DNA of 64,000 nt from assembly GCA_039989475.1 (NCBI GenBank), contig JBDXHU010000002.1:496001-560000 (forward strand), written 5' to 3'. Made by a program: the position numbers and the translations under genes. The notes below the pieces were generated by a model, which was given only the letters and a program-made list of their open reading frames with translations, had not been told where the DNA came from and did not search any database. Of this stretch, positions 15,621 to 24,790 are shown piece by piece (position 1 is the stretch's first letter; each line of letters opens with the position of its first letter). This stretch comes from JBDXHU01 sp039989475 (GTDB lineage: Bacteria > Pseudomonadota > Gammaproteobacteria > Pseudomonadales > Halieaceae).

Positions 15621-16145
15621 ATGTTGACAGAGCCCCTTCCGACCACACTGGATGTACGTAAAGCGGCGGCTCGCGAGGCCACTGTCAGCGGTCTGGTACC
15701 GCTGTCAGAACTGGCGAGATTACAGGGAGTTCTGGCATCGAATCAAGGCAACGCTGAAGCCCATTGTGCCTTCAGTCGTGACGAGGAACACCGCTACATC
15801 GTCACGGTCAGTGTTACTGCCGCTGTTGAGGTTCGCTGCCAGCGGTGTCTGGAGAGCATGCCGCTCAAGGTTGAGTCTGAAAATCAGCTCGCCATTGTAG
15901 GGGATGACGATCAGGCCAGGCAGCTGCCAGCCCGGTATGAACCGTGGTTGGTAGAGGAAGAGCAGGGGAATTTATGGTCTCTGGTAGAAGACGAACTGAT
16001 TTTGGCAGTGCCCATCGTTAGCTACCACGATACTGATGCGTGTAAACAATTGTTGGACGAGTATAGCCAGCCGCCAGAAGTTGTGGAGGAGGCAGGAGAT
16101 AACCCGTTCAAGGTGCTGGAGCAATTGAAGCCCGGCAACAAGTAA
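15621..16145 (+). CDS. yceD: YceD/DUF177 family 23S rRNA accumulation protein
   Basis: 174 residues. YceD is needed for normal 23S rRNA levels in E. coli, and the gene is almost always directly before rpmF. The CxxC pair C73/C76 in VRCQRCLESM and a later DTDACKQLL segment are the family's conserved metal-like motif. The N-terminus MLTEPLPTTLDVRK fits relatives, so this ATG seems right even though no Shine-Dalgarno precedes it. The strong promoter at 15583-15611 implies a leaderless or nearly leaderless mRNA. Confidence 0.9.
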   Translation: MLTEPLPTTLDVRKAAAREATVSGLVPLSELARLQGVLASNQGNAEAHCAFSRDEEHRYIVTVSVTAAVEVRCQRCLESMPLKVESENQLAIVGDDDQARQLPARYEPWLVEEEQGNLWSLVEDELILAVPIVSYHDTDACKQLLDEYSQPPEVVEEAGDNPFKVLEQLKPGNK

Positions 16146-16159
16146 GCAGGAGATTTATC

Positions 16160-16342
16160 ATGGCTGTTCAAAAGAGCAAAAAGACGCGTTCGCGTCGCGG
16201 CATGCGCCGTTCCCACGACGGGCTGGGTGGAAGCACCCTGTCTGTTGATCAGACCACCGGCGAGACCCACCGCCGTCACCATGTGACAGCAGATGGCTTC
16301 TACCGTGGTCGCAAAGTGGTAGAGCGCGGCGAAGACGAGTAA
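16160..16342 (+). CDS. rpmF: 50S ribosomal protein L32
   Basis: 60 residues. The sequence MAVQKSKKTRSRRGMRRSHD and the C-terminal HHVTADGFYRGRKVV match L32 closely. It is the cysteine-free form that needs no zinc. It follows yceD by 14 bp with AGGAG just upstream, and plsX begins 4 bp later. This yceD-rpmF-plsX order ties ribosome and lipid synthesis to one promoter, as in E. coli. Confidence 0.97.
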   Translation: MAVQKSKKTRSRRGMRRSHDGLGGSTLSVDQTTGETHRRHHVTADGFYRGRKVVERGEDE

Positions 16343-16346
16343 ATAG

Positions 16347-17378
16347 TTGGACTCTCGGGTCCGGCTTGCCGTAGATGCAATGAGCGGAGACCACGGTCTC
16401 CGCAGCGCGGTACCCGCATCCCTGCAAGTTCTGCAGGAACACCCCAATCTGCAACTCTCGCTGGTTGGTGATAGCAATGCAATTGAACTGGAACTCCAGC
16501 AGCATGATACTGCCGGGGCTTTGCCTGCGCGTCTCGATATTGTTCACGCCGATACCACCCTCGCCATGGATGCACCAACTGCACAGATTTTGCGCGGCTC
16601 TCAAGGTAGCAGTCTGCATGTGGCCCTGGGCCTGCTCGGTGCCGGCCAGGTCGACGCTGTCGTCAGCGCCGGCAATACCACCGCCCTGATGGCGCTGGGC
16701 CGACGTCAGGTCGATATGCTGCATGGCTTCAGCCGGCCGGCCTTCTGTTCCGCCATCCCGGTAAATAAAGGCTTTTCCTACATGCTGGACCTGGGCGCCA
16801 ACGTGGATTGTGATGCCCGGAGCTTGCATGAGTTTGCACTAATGGGCACTGCCCTGGTCAGCTCCCTGGAGGAATGCGAGGTGCCGCGGGTAGCCTTGCT
16901 TAGCAATGGACGCGAAGCCAATAAGGGCGATGCGGTAATCAGGCTCGCGGCAGAGAAACTGGCGGCGGACGAGAGGCTCAACTACTGTGGTTTTGTAGAG
17001 GGCGACGATCTGCACCTGGCCAGGGCTGAGCTTATCGTGTGTGACGGCCTGCTGGGCAATGTGGCGCTCAAAACAGCGGAAGGCACGGCCGAACTGGCAG
17101 CTGACCTGGTCCGCCAGAGTTTTGCCAGCCACTGGTGGTATCGTTTGCTGGGCTTGATGGTGCGGCCGGTACTGGGGCAGTTGCGAGTCTCGCTAAGTGC
17201 GGAGCAATATGGTGGCGCCTTTCTGCTGGGTTTGCAGGGCGTGGTGGTGAAGAGCCACGGCGGATCCACTCCCCGGGCCTTTCGCGCGGCCCTGGAACAG
17301 GCAGTGCTTTGTGTAGAACATAAGATGGTGCCCAGGCTGGCCCATTATCTCGATAATCAGGAGAGTGCAGAATTATGA
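16347..17378 (+). CDS. plsX: Phosphate acyltransferase PlsX
   Basis: 343 residues. PlsX makes acyl-phosphate from acyl-ACP for the PlsY step of phosphatidic acid synthesis. The family start LAVDAMSGDHG, the SAGNTTALMALG segment and DGLLGNVALKTAEG are present. The only start giving the complete N-terminus is TTG at 16347, with GACGAG upstream. The stop overlaps the fabD start as ATGA. It is part of the yceD-to-fab operon. Confidence 0.94.
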   Translation: MDSRVRLAVDAMSGDHGLRSAVPASLQVLQEHPNLQLSLVGDSNAIELELQQHDTAGALPARLDIVHADTTLAMDAPTAQILRGSQGSSLHVALGLLGAGQVDAVVSAGNTTALMALGRRQVDMLHGFSRPAFCSAIPVNKGFSYMLDLGANVDCDARSLHEFALMGTALVSSLEECEVPRVALLSNGREANKGDAVIRLAAEKLAADERLNYCGFVEGDDLHLARAELIVCDGLLGNVALKTAEGTAELAADLVRQSFASHWWYRLLGLMVRPVLGQLRVSLSAEQYGGAFLLGLQGVVVKSHGGSTPRAFRAALEQAVLCVEHKMVPRLAHYLDNQESAEL

Positions 17379-18325
17379 ATAAGAATGATCTGGCCTTCGT
17401 ATTCCCGGGGCAGGGGTCCCAGAAGATTGGCATGCTGGCGGCGGCGGCACAGAACCCGGTTATTACCGACACGTTTTCGGAAGCTTCTGCGGCACTCGGT
17501 TATGACATGTGGGACCTGGTGCAAAACGGTAGCCAGGAGCAACTCAATCTCACGGAAACGACCCAGCCGGTTCTGCTGACCTCCAGCGTGGCGTTGTGGC
17601 GTGCCTGGCTCGCCCATGATGGTCCGATGCCTTCGCTGATGGCGGGCCATAGCCTGGGGGAGTTTTCCGCCCTGGTTTGTGCCGGCGCCATCAGCTTTGT
17701 CGATGCGGTAGGCCTGGTGCAGCAGCGGGGTGCGGCGATGCAGTCAGCCGTGCCAGTGGGCGAGGGCGCTATGGCGGCAATAATTGGGCTCGATGATGAC
17801 GCGATAAATGATGCCTGTGCCGATGCGGCGGCCGCCGGCGAAGTAGTTGCGGCGGTGAATTACAACTCTCCCGGGCAGGTGGTGATAGCCGGCAAGGCAG
17901 CCGCGGTGGATGCCGCCATTGAGCTGTGCAAGGCTGCGGGTGCCAAACGGGCCATGCCGCTGCCGGTGAGTGCGCCTTTCCATACCGAGTTGATGCGGCC
18001 TGCGGGGGAGAAATTGCAAGAGGTACTGGCGGGAATCGACGTGTCTGCGCCGGATATTCCTGTCATCCATAATGTGCATGCCCAGACAGAATCTGACCCG
18101 GAGCAAATTCGAGCGCTGCTGGTGCGGCAAATTTATAGCCCGGTGCAGTGGACGGCCTGTGTTCAGGCAGCCGCGAAAGCCGGCATAAGCAGCCTGGTTG
18201 AATGTGGTCCCGGCAAGGTATTGAGCGGCTTGAATCGTCGTATCGACCGGGCACTACAAAGTTACAGCATTGAAGAGCCAGCCGACCTGACGGCAAGCCT
18301 GGCTGCAATTACGCAGGAGAACTGA
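17375..18325 (+). CDS. fabD: Malonyl-CoA:ACP transacylase
   Basis: 316 residues. FabD loads malonyl groups from CoA onto ACP to feed chain elongation. The nucleophile is in GHSLGEFSAL (about S92), the PGQGSQ motif is near the N-terminus, and the histidine lies in LPVSAPFHTELM. The start overlaps plsX by 4 bp (ATGA). fabG follows 1 bp after the stop. No fabH precedes it, an arrangement also seen in Pseudomonas. Confidence 0.96.
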   Translation: MNKNDLAFVFPGQGSQKIGMLAAAAQNPVITDTFSEASAALGYDMWDLVQNGSQEQLNLTETTQPVLLTSSVALWRAWLAHDGPMPSLMAGHSLGEFSALVCAGAISFVDAVGLVQQRGAAMQSAVPVGEGAMAAIIGLDDDAINDACADAAAAGEVVAAVNYNSPGQVVIAGKAAAVDAAIELCKAAGAKRAMPLPVSAPFHTELMRPAGEKLQEVLAGIDVSAPDIPVIHNVHAQTESDPEQIRALLVRQIYSPVQWTACVQAAAKAGISSLVECGPGKVLSGLNRRIDRALQSYSIEEPADLTASLAAITQEN

Positions 18326-18326
18326 G

Positions 18327-19064
18327 ATGGAAGCGCGCATAGCACTTGTCACTGGAGCGAGTCGTGGCATCGGCCGCGCAATCGCTGAAAAACTGGCGGG
18401 GGACGGCTTGACCGTCATAGGTACGGCAACCAGTGAAGGCGGTGCCGAGGCAATATCGGCCTACCTCAAAGAGCTTGGTAACGCAGGCACCGGCAGGGTT
18501 TTGCGTGTCGATGATGACGCCAGCGTCAGTGAGACTATCGCCGCAATTGCCACAGAATTCGGAGCGCCGACGGTGCTGGTAAACAACGCCGGCATAACCC
18601 GCGACAATATCCTGATGCGCATGAAGGAAGACGAGTGGAACAGTGTCATCGACACCAACCTGAATGCCCTGTACCGGGTTTGTAAAGCCTGCGCGCGGGG
18701 CATGACCAAGGCGCGCTGGGGGAGGGTGATCAATATCACCTCCGTGGTCGGGTCGATGGGTAATGCCGGGCAAAGTAATTACGCAGCCACCAAGGCCGGT
18801 GCCGAGGGGTTCAGCCGCGCCCTGGCTCGCGAACTGGGCTCTCGTGGCATCACTGTTAACTGTGTGGCGCCCGGCTTTATCGATACTGATATGACCCGCG
18901 AGCTGCCGGAGCAGCAGCGGGAAATGTTACAGCAACAAATCCCGCTGGGGCGCCTGGGCGACGCGGATGAAATTGCTGCGGTGGTAGGGTTTCTGGCAGG
19001 GGACTCAGCTGCCTATATCACCGGTGAGACCATACATATTAATGGCGGAATGTATATGACATGA
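18327..19064 (+). CDS. fabG: 3-oxoacyl-ACP reductase
   Basis: 245 residues. FabG reduces 3-ketoacyl-ACP with NADPH in each elongation cycle. The NADP-binding motif is TGASRGIGRAIA near residue 10, NNAGITRDN is present, and the catalytic Ser-Tyr-Lys triad lies in ITSVVGSMGNAGQ and SNYAATKAG (about 139, 152 and 156). The C-terminus AYITGETIHINGGMYM is typical. It sits between fabD (1 bp) and acpP (99 bp). Confidence 0.96.
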   Translation: MEARIALVTGASRGIGRAIAEKLAGDGLTVIGTATSEGGAEAISAYLKELGNAGTGRVLRVDDDASVSETIAAIATEFGAPTVLVNNAGITRDNILMRMKEDEWNSVIDTNLNALYRVCKACARGMTKARWGRVINITSVVGSMGNAGQSNYAATKAGAEGFSRALARELGSRGITVNCVAPGFIDTDMTRELPEQQREMLQQQIPLGRLGDADEIAAVVGFLAGDSAAYITGETIHINGGMYMT

Positions 19065-19163
19065 GTGTTGAAAGCAGCATGTACATATCTGTAAAGAGCG
19101 AGTAAAATCCCGCCGAACCGCATACCAGTCGGTATTATTAATTTACAGGAGCACACACAAACC

Positions 19164-19400
19164 ATGAGCAGCATTGAAGAGCGCGTAAAAAAGATTGTTG
19201 CAGAACAACTTGGCGTTAAAGAAGAAGAGGTTGCTACCTCTAACTCTTTTGTAGAGGATCTGGGAGCTGATTCTCTCGACACGGTCGAGCTGGTTATGGC
19301 TTTGGAAGAGGAATTTGAAACTGAAATTCCCGATGAAGAAGCTGAAAAAATCACAACTGTTCAATTGGCGATTGATTACATCAACGCAAATCTCGCCTGA
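19164..19400 (+). CDS. acpP: Acyl carrier protein
   Basis: 78 residues, highly acidic. The 4'-phosphopantetheine attachment serine is S37 in LGADSLDTVEL. It carries all acyl intermediates of fatty-acid synthesis. The Shine-Dalgarno ACAGGAG is strong. The coding sequence is richer in A and T than its neighbours, as is usual for acpP. A hairpin follows at 19425-19456, probably lowering fabF expression relative to acpP. Confidence 0.98.
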   Translation: MSSIEERVKKIVAEQLGVKEEEVATSNSFVEDLGADSLDTVELVMALEEEFETEIPDEEAEKITTVQLAIDYINANLA

Positions 19401-19424
19401 GCAAACCCCCTGGAAACACAGCGC

Positions 19425-19460
19425 AAGCCGTCTCTATTGACTCAATAGGGCGGCTTTCGT
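19425..19460 (+). terminator. Terminator or attenuator between acpP and fabF
   Basis: AAGCCG and TCTATTG pair with CAATAG and CGGCTT around an ACT loop, with a small internal mismatch, followed by TTTCGTGTT. The T-run is imperfect, so partial read-through into fabF is likely. Confidence 0.65.
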
Positions 19461-19499
19461 GTTATAGGGGCAGTTAAAGTTTACGATGAGGACATAGCG

Positions 19500-20741
19500 G
19501 TGTCGCGCAGACGAGTGGTAGTGACAGGACTCGGCATGGTCAGCCCGGTGGGTAACACCGTTGAGGAGACCTGGGAGAATATCGTGGCTGGCCGCAGTGG
19601 TGCGGCCACTATTGACAGCTTCGATGTGTCTGCTTTCAGCACCCGGTTCAGTTGCAGCGTGAAGAACTTCGATGCCTCGCCCTATCTGGCGCCGAAGGAC
19701 TCTCGCAAAATGGACCTGTTTGTCCAGTTCGGAATGGTGGCCGGAATCCAGGCCATGGAAGATGCCGGCCTGGAGATTACTGAAGAAAATGCACCCCGCG
19801 TGGGCTCCTCTATCGGCTCCGGGATTGGTGGTATAGGCCAGATTGAGAAAAATACCGAGATAATTCGCACCTCCGGACCCCGTAAGATATCGCCATTCTT
19901 CGTTCCCGGTTCAATCATCAACATGATCTCCGGCAACCTGTCGATCAAATACGGCTTCCAGGGCCCGAACCTGGCCATGGTGACTGCCTGCACTTCCGGT
20001 ACCCATAATATTGGTCTCGGGGCGCGCCTGATTGAACGCGGTGACGTCGATGCCATGATTGTCGGCGGTGCCGAGATGGCCACCACACCGGTTGGTCTCG
20101 GCGGCTTTGCAGCGGCCCGGGCATTGTCGACTCGCAATGAAGATCCAGCTGCAGCCAGCCGGCCCTGGGACCGGGATCGTGATGGCTTCGTGCTCGGTGA
20201 TGGCGCCGGGGTAGTGGTGCTGGAGGATTTCGAGACAGCCAGGGCACGTGGCGCCAATATCTATGCCGAGTTGGTCGGCTTTGGCATGAGCAGTGACGCT
20301 TACCACATGACTTCTCCGCCGGCGGATGGGCGCGGAGCGCTGCAGGCCATGCAACAGGCGGTATCAGATGGCGGTATAGACGCCTCACAAATCAACTACA
20401 TCAATGCCCATGGCACCTCAACGCCTGCCGGTGACACTGCGGAATGCTGTGCGGTCAAATCACTGATGGGCGCCGCCGCCGGTAATGTGGCGGTGAGCTC
20501 AACCAAGTCCATGATTGGTCACTTGCTGGGTGCAGCCGGTTCGGTTGAGGCGATATTTTCCGTCCTGGCCCTGCGCGACCAGGTTGCCCCGCCAACTATC
20601 AATCTGGATAACCCGGAGGAGGGCTGTGATCTGAACTTTGTTCCCCATACGGCCCAGGAAATGCCCATCGACTACTCGCTGTCCAATTCCTTTGGCTTTG
20701 GTGGCACCAACGGCAGCCTGCTGTTCAAGCGGCCTGACTGA
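19500..20741 (+). CDS. fabF: 3-oxoacyl-ACP synthase II
   Basis: 413 residues from a GTG start preceded by GAGGACATAGC. FabF condenses malonyl-ACP with acyl-ACP and controls the temperature-sensitive step to cis-vaccenate. The catalytic cysteine is in VTACTSGTHN (about 163) and the two histidines in NAHGTSTPAGD (about 303) and KSMIGHLLGAAG (about 340). It is typical in length and ends 10 bp before pabC. Confidence 0.97.
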   Translation: MSRRRVVVTGLGMVSPVGNTVEETWENIVAGRSGAATIDSFDVSAFSTRFSCSVKNFDASPYLAPKDSRKMDLFVQFGMVAGIQAMEDAGLEITEENAPRVGSSIGSGIGGIGQIEKNTEIIRTSGPRKISPFFVPGSIINMISGNLSIKYGFQGPNLAMVTACTSGTHNIGLGARLIERGDVDAMIVGGAEMATTPVGLGGFAAARALSTRNEDPAAASRPWDRDRDGFVLGDGAGVVVLEDFETARARGANIYAELVGFGMSSDAYHMTSPPADGRGALQAMQQAVSDGGIDASQINYINAHGTSTPAGDTAECCAVKSLMGAAAGNVAVSSTKSMIGHLLGAAGSVEAIFSVLALRDQVAPPTINLDNPEEGCDLNFVPHTAQEMPIDYSLSNSFGFGGTNGSLLFKRPD

Positions 20742-20751
20742 TTCCCGGCTG

Positions 20752-21588
20752 ATGCCGTTACCCGTTCACTGGGTAAACTGTGATCGCAGTGCCACGCTAA
20801 ACCCGGCCGATCGCGGTTTTCTCTATGGTGACGGGCTGTTCGAAACCATTCGTATTCACGCTGGCAAGATTCACCTCTTGCCCCTGCATCTGGCGCGCCT
20901 GCGCCAGGGTTGCCAGGTGCTGGATATAGCCCTTGATGAGGCCGTAGTGCTCAGGCAACTGGAGCTGGCGCTGGACTACCTGGAGCAACACAGTATTGCT
21001 GATGCTGCTTGCCGCCTGGCGCTCAGTCGCGGTGTTGGCGAGCGCGGTTACGGAGGTACCTGTGGTGAGTCCACCGTAGTCCTGTCACTCAGCACTGCCA
21101 GCGCCTGGCGTGAGCCTGCTGCGGAACTGGATATCATCATTTGTGAAACAGCCCTGGCAGCACAACCACTCCTGGCCGGCATAAAGCACAGCAACAGGCT
21201 GGAGCAGGTGCTGGCCGCCAGGGAGCTTGAGCGCCGGGGCGCCGCCGAGGGCTTGATGCTCAATTATCGTGGCGAGATTGTCTGTGCTGTGGCCGCCAAC
21301 GTGTTTGCCTTGTTTGAAGGTTCCCTGCTTACGCCGCCCATTGCAGACTGTGGCATCGCCGGCACAGTACGCCAGTTGATACTGGACGAGTTGGGGCCAG
21401 CTGCGGGGCTGGATGTGACGGAGCAGCCGTTTACAAGCGCAGACCTGCAACAGGCCCAGGAGTTGTTCCTGACCGGTTCTATTGTCGGCATTCGCTCCGT
21501 CGCCAGCTGTGGCGACCAACGCTTTACCTCAACCCGGTGGGGCGATACTCTGCGCAGCAGTTTCTACGAGTGGTCTGAAACCTCCTGA
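20752..21588 (+). CDS. pabC: Aminodeoxychorismate lyase
   Basis: 278 residues from ATG 20752 (MPLPVHWVNC). The frame stays open into fabF, but family likeness begins here. PabC is a PLP enzyme that splits 4-amino-4-deoxychorismate into 4-aminobenzoate and pyruvate for folate. The fold-type IV features DRGFLYGDGLFETIR and the PLP lysine in LLAGIKHSNRLEQ (about 144) are clear. The gene order fabF-pabC-mltG-tmk-holB is as in E. coli. mltG starts 2 bp after the stop. Confidence 0.92.
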   Translation: MPLPVHWVNCDRSATLNPADRGFLYGDGLFETIRIHAGKIHLLPLHLARLRQGCQVLDIALDEAVVLRQLELALDYLEQHSIADAACRLALSRGVGERGYGGTCGESTVVLSLSTASAWREPAAELDIIICETALAAQPLLAGIKHSNRLEQVLAARELERRGAAEGLMLNYRGEIVCAVAANVFALFEGSLLTPPIADCGIAGTVRQLILDELGPAAGLDVTEQPFTSADLQQAQELFLTGSIVGIRSVASCGDQRFTSTRWGDTLRSSFYEWSETS

Positions 21589-21590
21589 CG

Positions 21591-22628
21591 ATGAAAAAAA
21601 TTGCGCTGCTGATTGGCTGCCTGCTGCTGGCTGGCATAACCGTGCACCTGGTGTGGGACTGGTGGTACAGCCCGGCTGGGGATCAGGCGGAGGCGGTGAT
21701 TGTCATCGATAGAGGCAGCCCGCTGACTTCCGTAGCGGCTGAACTGGAAGCCAGGGGCCTGTTGCGCTGGCCGCAGCTGTGGACCCTGGCGGCGCGACTG
21801 CAAAAACTTGATTCACGCATAAAACCCGGTGAGTACCGCATTGCTCGCAATACCAGCCCGGCCGAACTTTTGCAGGCCCTGGTGCAGGGCCGGGTGATTC
21901 AATATAGCGTGACACTTCCAGAGGGCATTAGTCTTGCAGTGGCACTGGAGATCTTGCAACAAGAGGGGGCACTGCAAGCGACCCTTGATGGGAGTGGAGA
22001 CTCGCGTTTACTGGCGCTGGTTGCACCTGAGGAATCGGCGGAAGGCCTGTTCTTTCCCGATACCTACATTTACAGTCGTGGCGAGAGTGACTACGACATC
22101 CTGCGCCTGGCTTACCGACGCATGCAGGCCCAGTTAAACTCCGCCTGGGAGGAGCGCGATGTGGGCTTGCCCTATAAGACGCCTTACCAGGCACTGATAA
22201 TGGCATCCATCGTGGAAAAAGAGACGGGGCTTGCCTCGGAGCGGGAGCAAATTGCCGGCGTCTTCGTGCGCCGCCTGGACAAGGGCATGAGGCTGCAGAC
22301 TGATCCCACCATTATTTATGGCCTGGGGGAGAGCTTCGATGGCAATTTGCGGCGTCGTCACCTGGAGGATGCAGCGAATCCCTTTAATACCTATAGACAC
22401 CACGGCCTGCCTCCAACGCCTATAGCCTTGCCTGGCGCCGCGGCAATATCCGCCGCCGTTCATCCAGCAGCCGGGGAGGAGCTGTATTTTGTCGCGCGCG
22501 GCGATGGCAGCCACCAGTTTTCCAGAACCCTGGATGCACATCAGCAGGCGGTGACCCAGTACCAGCTGCGACGCAGGAAAGGCTATCGTTCGGCGCCCGC
22601 TGTGGAATCCGAGAGAGAAAATCCATGA
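21591..22628 (+). CDS. mltG: Endolytic murein transglycosylase MltG
   Basis: 345 residues. It has an N-terminal membrane anchor (about 4-22) and a periplasmic YceG domain. MltG cuts nascent glycan strands and is thought to set their length. The catalytic glutamate is in IMASIVEKETGLASEREQIAGVF (in pieces, near residue 210), and DPTIIYGLGESF and NPFNTYRHHGLPPTPI are conserved. The stop overlaps the tmk start as ATGA, implying coupling. Confidence 0.94.
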   Translation: MKKIALLIGCLLLAGITVHLVWDWWYSPAGDQAEAVIVIDRGSPLTSVAAELEARGLLRWPQLWTLAARLQKLDSRIKPGEYRIARNTSPAELLQALVQGRVIQYSVTLPEGISLAVALEILQQEGALQATLDGSGDSRLLALVAPEESAEGLFFPDTYIYSRGESDYDILRLAYRRMQAQLNSAWEERDVGLPYKTPYQALIMASIVEKETGLASEREQIAGVFVRRLDKGMRLQTDPTIIYGLGESFDGNLRRRHLEDAANPFNTYRHHGLPPTPIALPGAAAISAAVHPAAGEELYFVARGDGSHQFSRTLDAHQQAVTQYQLRRRKGYRSAPAVESERENP

Positions 22629-23263
22629 GCGCCCGCGGTCTGTTTATTACCGTTGAGGGTGGCGAGGGTGTCGGCAAGTCGACCAATATCGAGGTGCTGG
22701 AGCAGTGCCTGCAGCAGCGTAACATTCCTTACCGGCTGAGCCGTGAGCCCGGTGGCACGGCCCTGGCGGAAGCCATGCGTGGATTACTGCTTGAAGTCCA
22801 GGATGAGCCGGTTGCGCCGGTTACCGAGCTGCTACTCATGTTTGCCGCCCGGGCACAGCATATCCAGCAGGTGATAGAGCCTGCCCTGGCTGCCGGCGAG
22901 TGGGTACTCTGTGATCGCTTTACCGATGCCACCTATGCCTACCAGGGCGGCGGGCGCGGATTGCCCGGAGAGTGGGTTACACAATTGGAGAATCTGGTGC
23001 AGGGTGATCTGCGCCCCGATCTGACCCTGTTGCTGGATGCACCGGTGGCGGTGGGGATGGCCAGGGCCGGGCAACGTGGCACCCTGGATCGCTTTGAACA
23101 GGAACAGATCGCTTTTTTTGAACGGGTCAGACAATGTTATCTAGAGCGGGCAGAAGCTGAACCGGGCCGCTTCCGGGTTATCAATACCGACCGCCCGCTG
23201 GCCGATATTGCGGCTGAATTGCGCCAGATAATGGGCGCGCTGGAGCCCTGCCATGGAGACTGA
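22625..23263 (+). CDS. tmk: Thymidylate kinase
   Basis: 212 residues. Tmk phosphorylates dTMP to dTDP. The P-loop is EGGEGVGKST (11-20), the DR(Y/F/H) motif is CDRFTDATYAYQGGGRG and the lid region lies around RAGQRGTLDRFE. It overlaps mltG by 4 bp and holB by 11 bp. The adjacent holB is the classical neighbour. Confidence 0.96.
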   Translation: MSARGLFITVEGGEGVGKSTNIEVLEQCLQQRNIPYRLSREPGGTALAEAMRGLLLEVQDEPVAPVTELLLMFAARAQHIQQVIEPALAAGEWVLCDRFTDATYAYQGGGRGLPGEWVTQLENLVQGDLRPDLTLLLDAPVAVGMARAGQRGTLDRFEQEQIAFFERVRQCYLERAEAEPGRFRVINTDRPLADIAAELRQIMGALEPCHGD

Positions 23264-24215
23264 GCGGCACTGGGCGACGGCTCCACTGCCATGGCAAATG
23301 GACAACTGGCAACAGTTGTTGCCGCTGGTGGAGTCTAGCAAGCTGCCCCACGCGCTAATGGTGGCGGGACCAGCGGGGATCGGCAAGCGGCGCTTCCTGG
23401 AGGCCCTGGCGGCCCTGGTACTGTGCCAGCAGCCGGCGGCTGGCACGGCCTGTGGCAGTTGTCGGGCCTGTACCTTGCTGGATGCCGGCAGTCACACTGA
23501 TCTGCTCTCGGTTAGCACCGAGGAAGACAGCCGGGTCATAAAGATTGACCAGGTGCGAGCGCTGATTGATTTCGCAGCCAGGACTCCCGCGCTGGGAGAG
23601 CGCAAGGTGATTTTGCTGGGGCCGGCGGAGCAAATGAATATTAATGCCGCCAACGCAGTGCTCAAATGCCTGGAGGAACCCAGTCCCAGTACCCTGATAC
23701 TGTTGTACAGCCACCAGCCCTCCAGCCTGCCAGCGACGGTGCGATCGCGCTGCCAATCCCTGGTGCTGGCCACCCCTGCGGTGGAGCAGGCGCGGGATTG
23801 GCTCACGCAACAGCTGGGCCAGGAACAACTGGCCACCCAGTTGCTCGACTGCAGCGCTGGCAGGCCCCTGGCGGCCATGGAACTGTTTCACAGTGACGGG
23901 CTAGACAGCCAGCTGGCCGTGCGCAAGGGGCTGCAGGCCGTTTTACAGGGCAAGCTGTCAGCCCTGGAGTTTCCCCAACTGGTGGCAGATATGGAGCTTG
24001 GCAGCGTTTTAAGGCTGTTGCAGGACATTCTGGAGCAGCATTTACGCTCCCAAACCAGTGCCGGGGATCGTCTCTGCCAGCGCAGATTCCTGCTGCGCGA
24101 CCAATTGGCGAGGCTGCAACTATCTATCGCCAACGGGGCTAATCCCAACCGGCAATTGCTGGTTGAGGACTGCGTCGCACAATTGACCAGGGTTGTAGGC
24201 GTAAATGCAGCTTAG
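23253..24215 (+). CDS. holB: DNA polymerase III delta' subunit
   Basis: 320 residues. Delta' is the stator of the clamp loader and is an AAA+ relative. The degenerate P-loop GPAGIGKRRFLEAL, the zinc-binding cysteines in CQQPAAGTACGSCRACTLL, and the ERKVILLGPAEQMN and NAANAVLKCLEEP segments are diagnostic. The SRC arginine-finger motif is seen as VRSRCQSL. The start ATG lies inside tmk (11-bp overlap). Confidence 0.94.
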   Translation: METERHWATAPLPWQMDNWQQLLPLVESSKLPHALMVAGPAGIGKRRFLEALAALVLCQQPAAGTACGSCRACTLLDAGSHTDLLSVSTEEDSRVIKIDQVRALIDFAARTPALGERKVILLGPAEQMNINAANAVLKCLEEPSPSTLILLYSHQPSSLPATVRSRCQSLVLATPAVEQARDWLTQQLGQEQLATQLLDCSAGRPLAAMELFHSDGLDSQLAVRKGLQAVLQGKLSALEFPQLVADMELGSVLRLLQDILEQHLRSQTSAGDRLCQRRFLLRDQLARLQLSIANGANPNRQLLVEDCVAQLTRVVGVNAA

Positions 24216-24257
24216 TGCTAGTATTATCGTCCGGTCGCTGAACAACGGGGAAGTCGC

Positions 24258-24608
24258 GTGAGTCAACAACAGGGCGGTCGCAATGGCATTTTGTCATTGA
24301 CGATCAAGGACAAGGCTGTGCTCTACTCGGCCTATATGCCGTTTTTACATCATGGTGGCCTGTTCGTACCTACCAACAAACCCTATAACGTTGGGGATGA
24401 GGTCTTCATGTTGCTCAACCTGATGGACGAGCCGGACAAGATACCCATCGCGGGCAAAGTGGTCTGGATCACGCCCAAGGGGGCCCAGGGCAATCGCACC
24501 GCCGGTATCGGCGTGCAGTTCAGCGAAGAAGACGCCACGGCGAATTCAAAGATAGAGAACCACCTGGCAGGCTCTTTGGAGTCAGACAGGCCCACCCACA
24601 CGATGTAA
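24258..24608 (+). CDS. pilZ: PilZ domain protein (type IV pilus PilZ class)
   Basis: 116 residues from GTG 24258. It starts NGILSLTIKDKAVLYSAYMPFL and contains GGLFVPTNKPYNVGDEVFML and GIGVQF, like type IV pilus PilZ encoded after holB in Pseudomonas. The RxxxR and D/NxSxxG motifs for cyclic-di-GMP binding are not seen, as in that class. It is required for pilus biogenesis in relatives. The usual downstream tatD gene is absent here. Confidence 0.9.
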   Translation: MSQQQGGRNGILSLTIKDKAVLYSAYMPFLHHGGLFVPTNKPYNVGDEVFMLLNLMDEPDKIPIAGKVVWITPKGAQGNRTAGIGVQFSEEDATANSKIENHLAGSLESDRPTHTM

Positions 24609-24717
24609 AAGCTGTCCCCGGCGGGCGGCCCAGGCATCAGTCCAAAACACTTGATACAACTCGCATACAGCAGCCCGGGATCTCCTGCAGGCTTAGCGTT
24701 GACGCTTTTTCTTCGCC

Positions 24718-24745
24718 CAAAAAAATGGGCTCCAAGAAGGAGCCC
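24718..24745 (-). terminator. Rho-independent terminator on the minus strand
   Basis: Read on the minus strand, GGGCTCC-TTCTT-GGAGCCC (24745-24727) is followed by ATTTTTTTGGGC. This is a textbook hairpin plus T-run, yet no minus-strand gene lies upstream of it in the window. It faces away from the GH84-like gene. Confidence 0.75.
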
Positions 24746-24790
24746 AATAAGACCATTAGGAGTGAAACATAAAGGAATTGCTTCCCTGAT

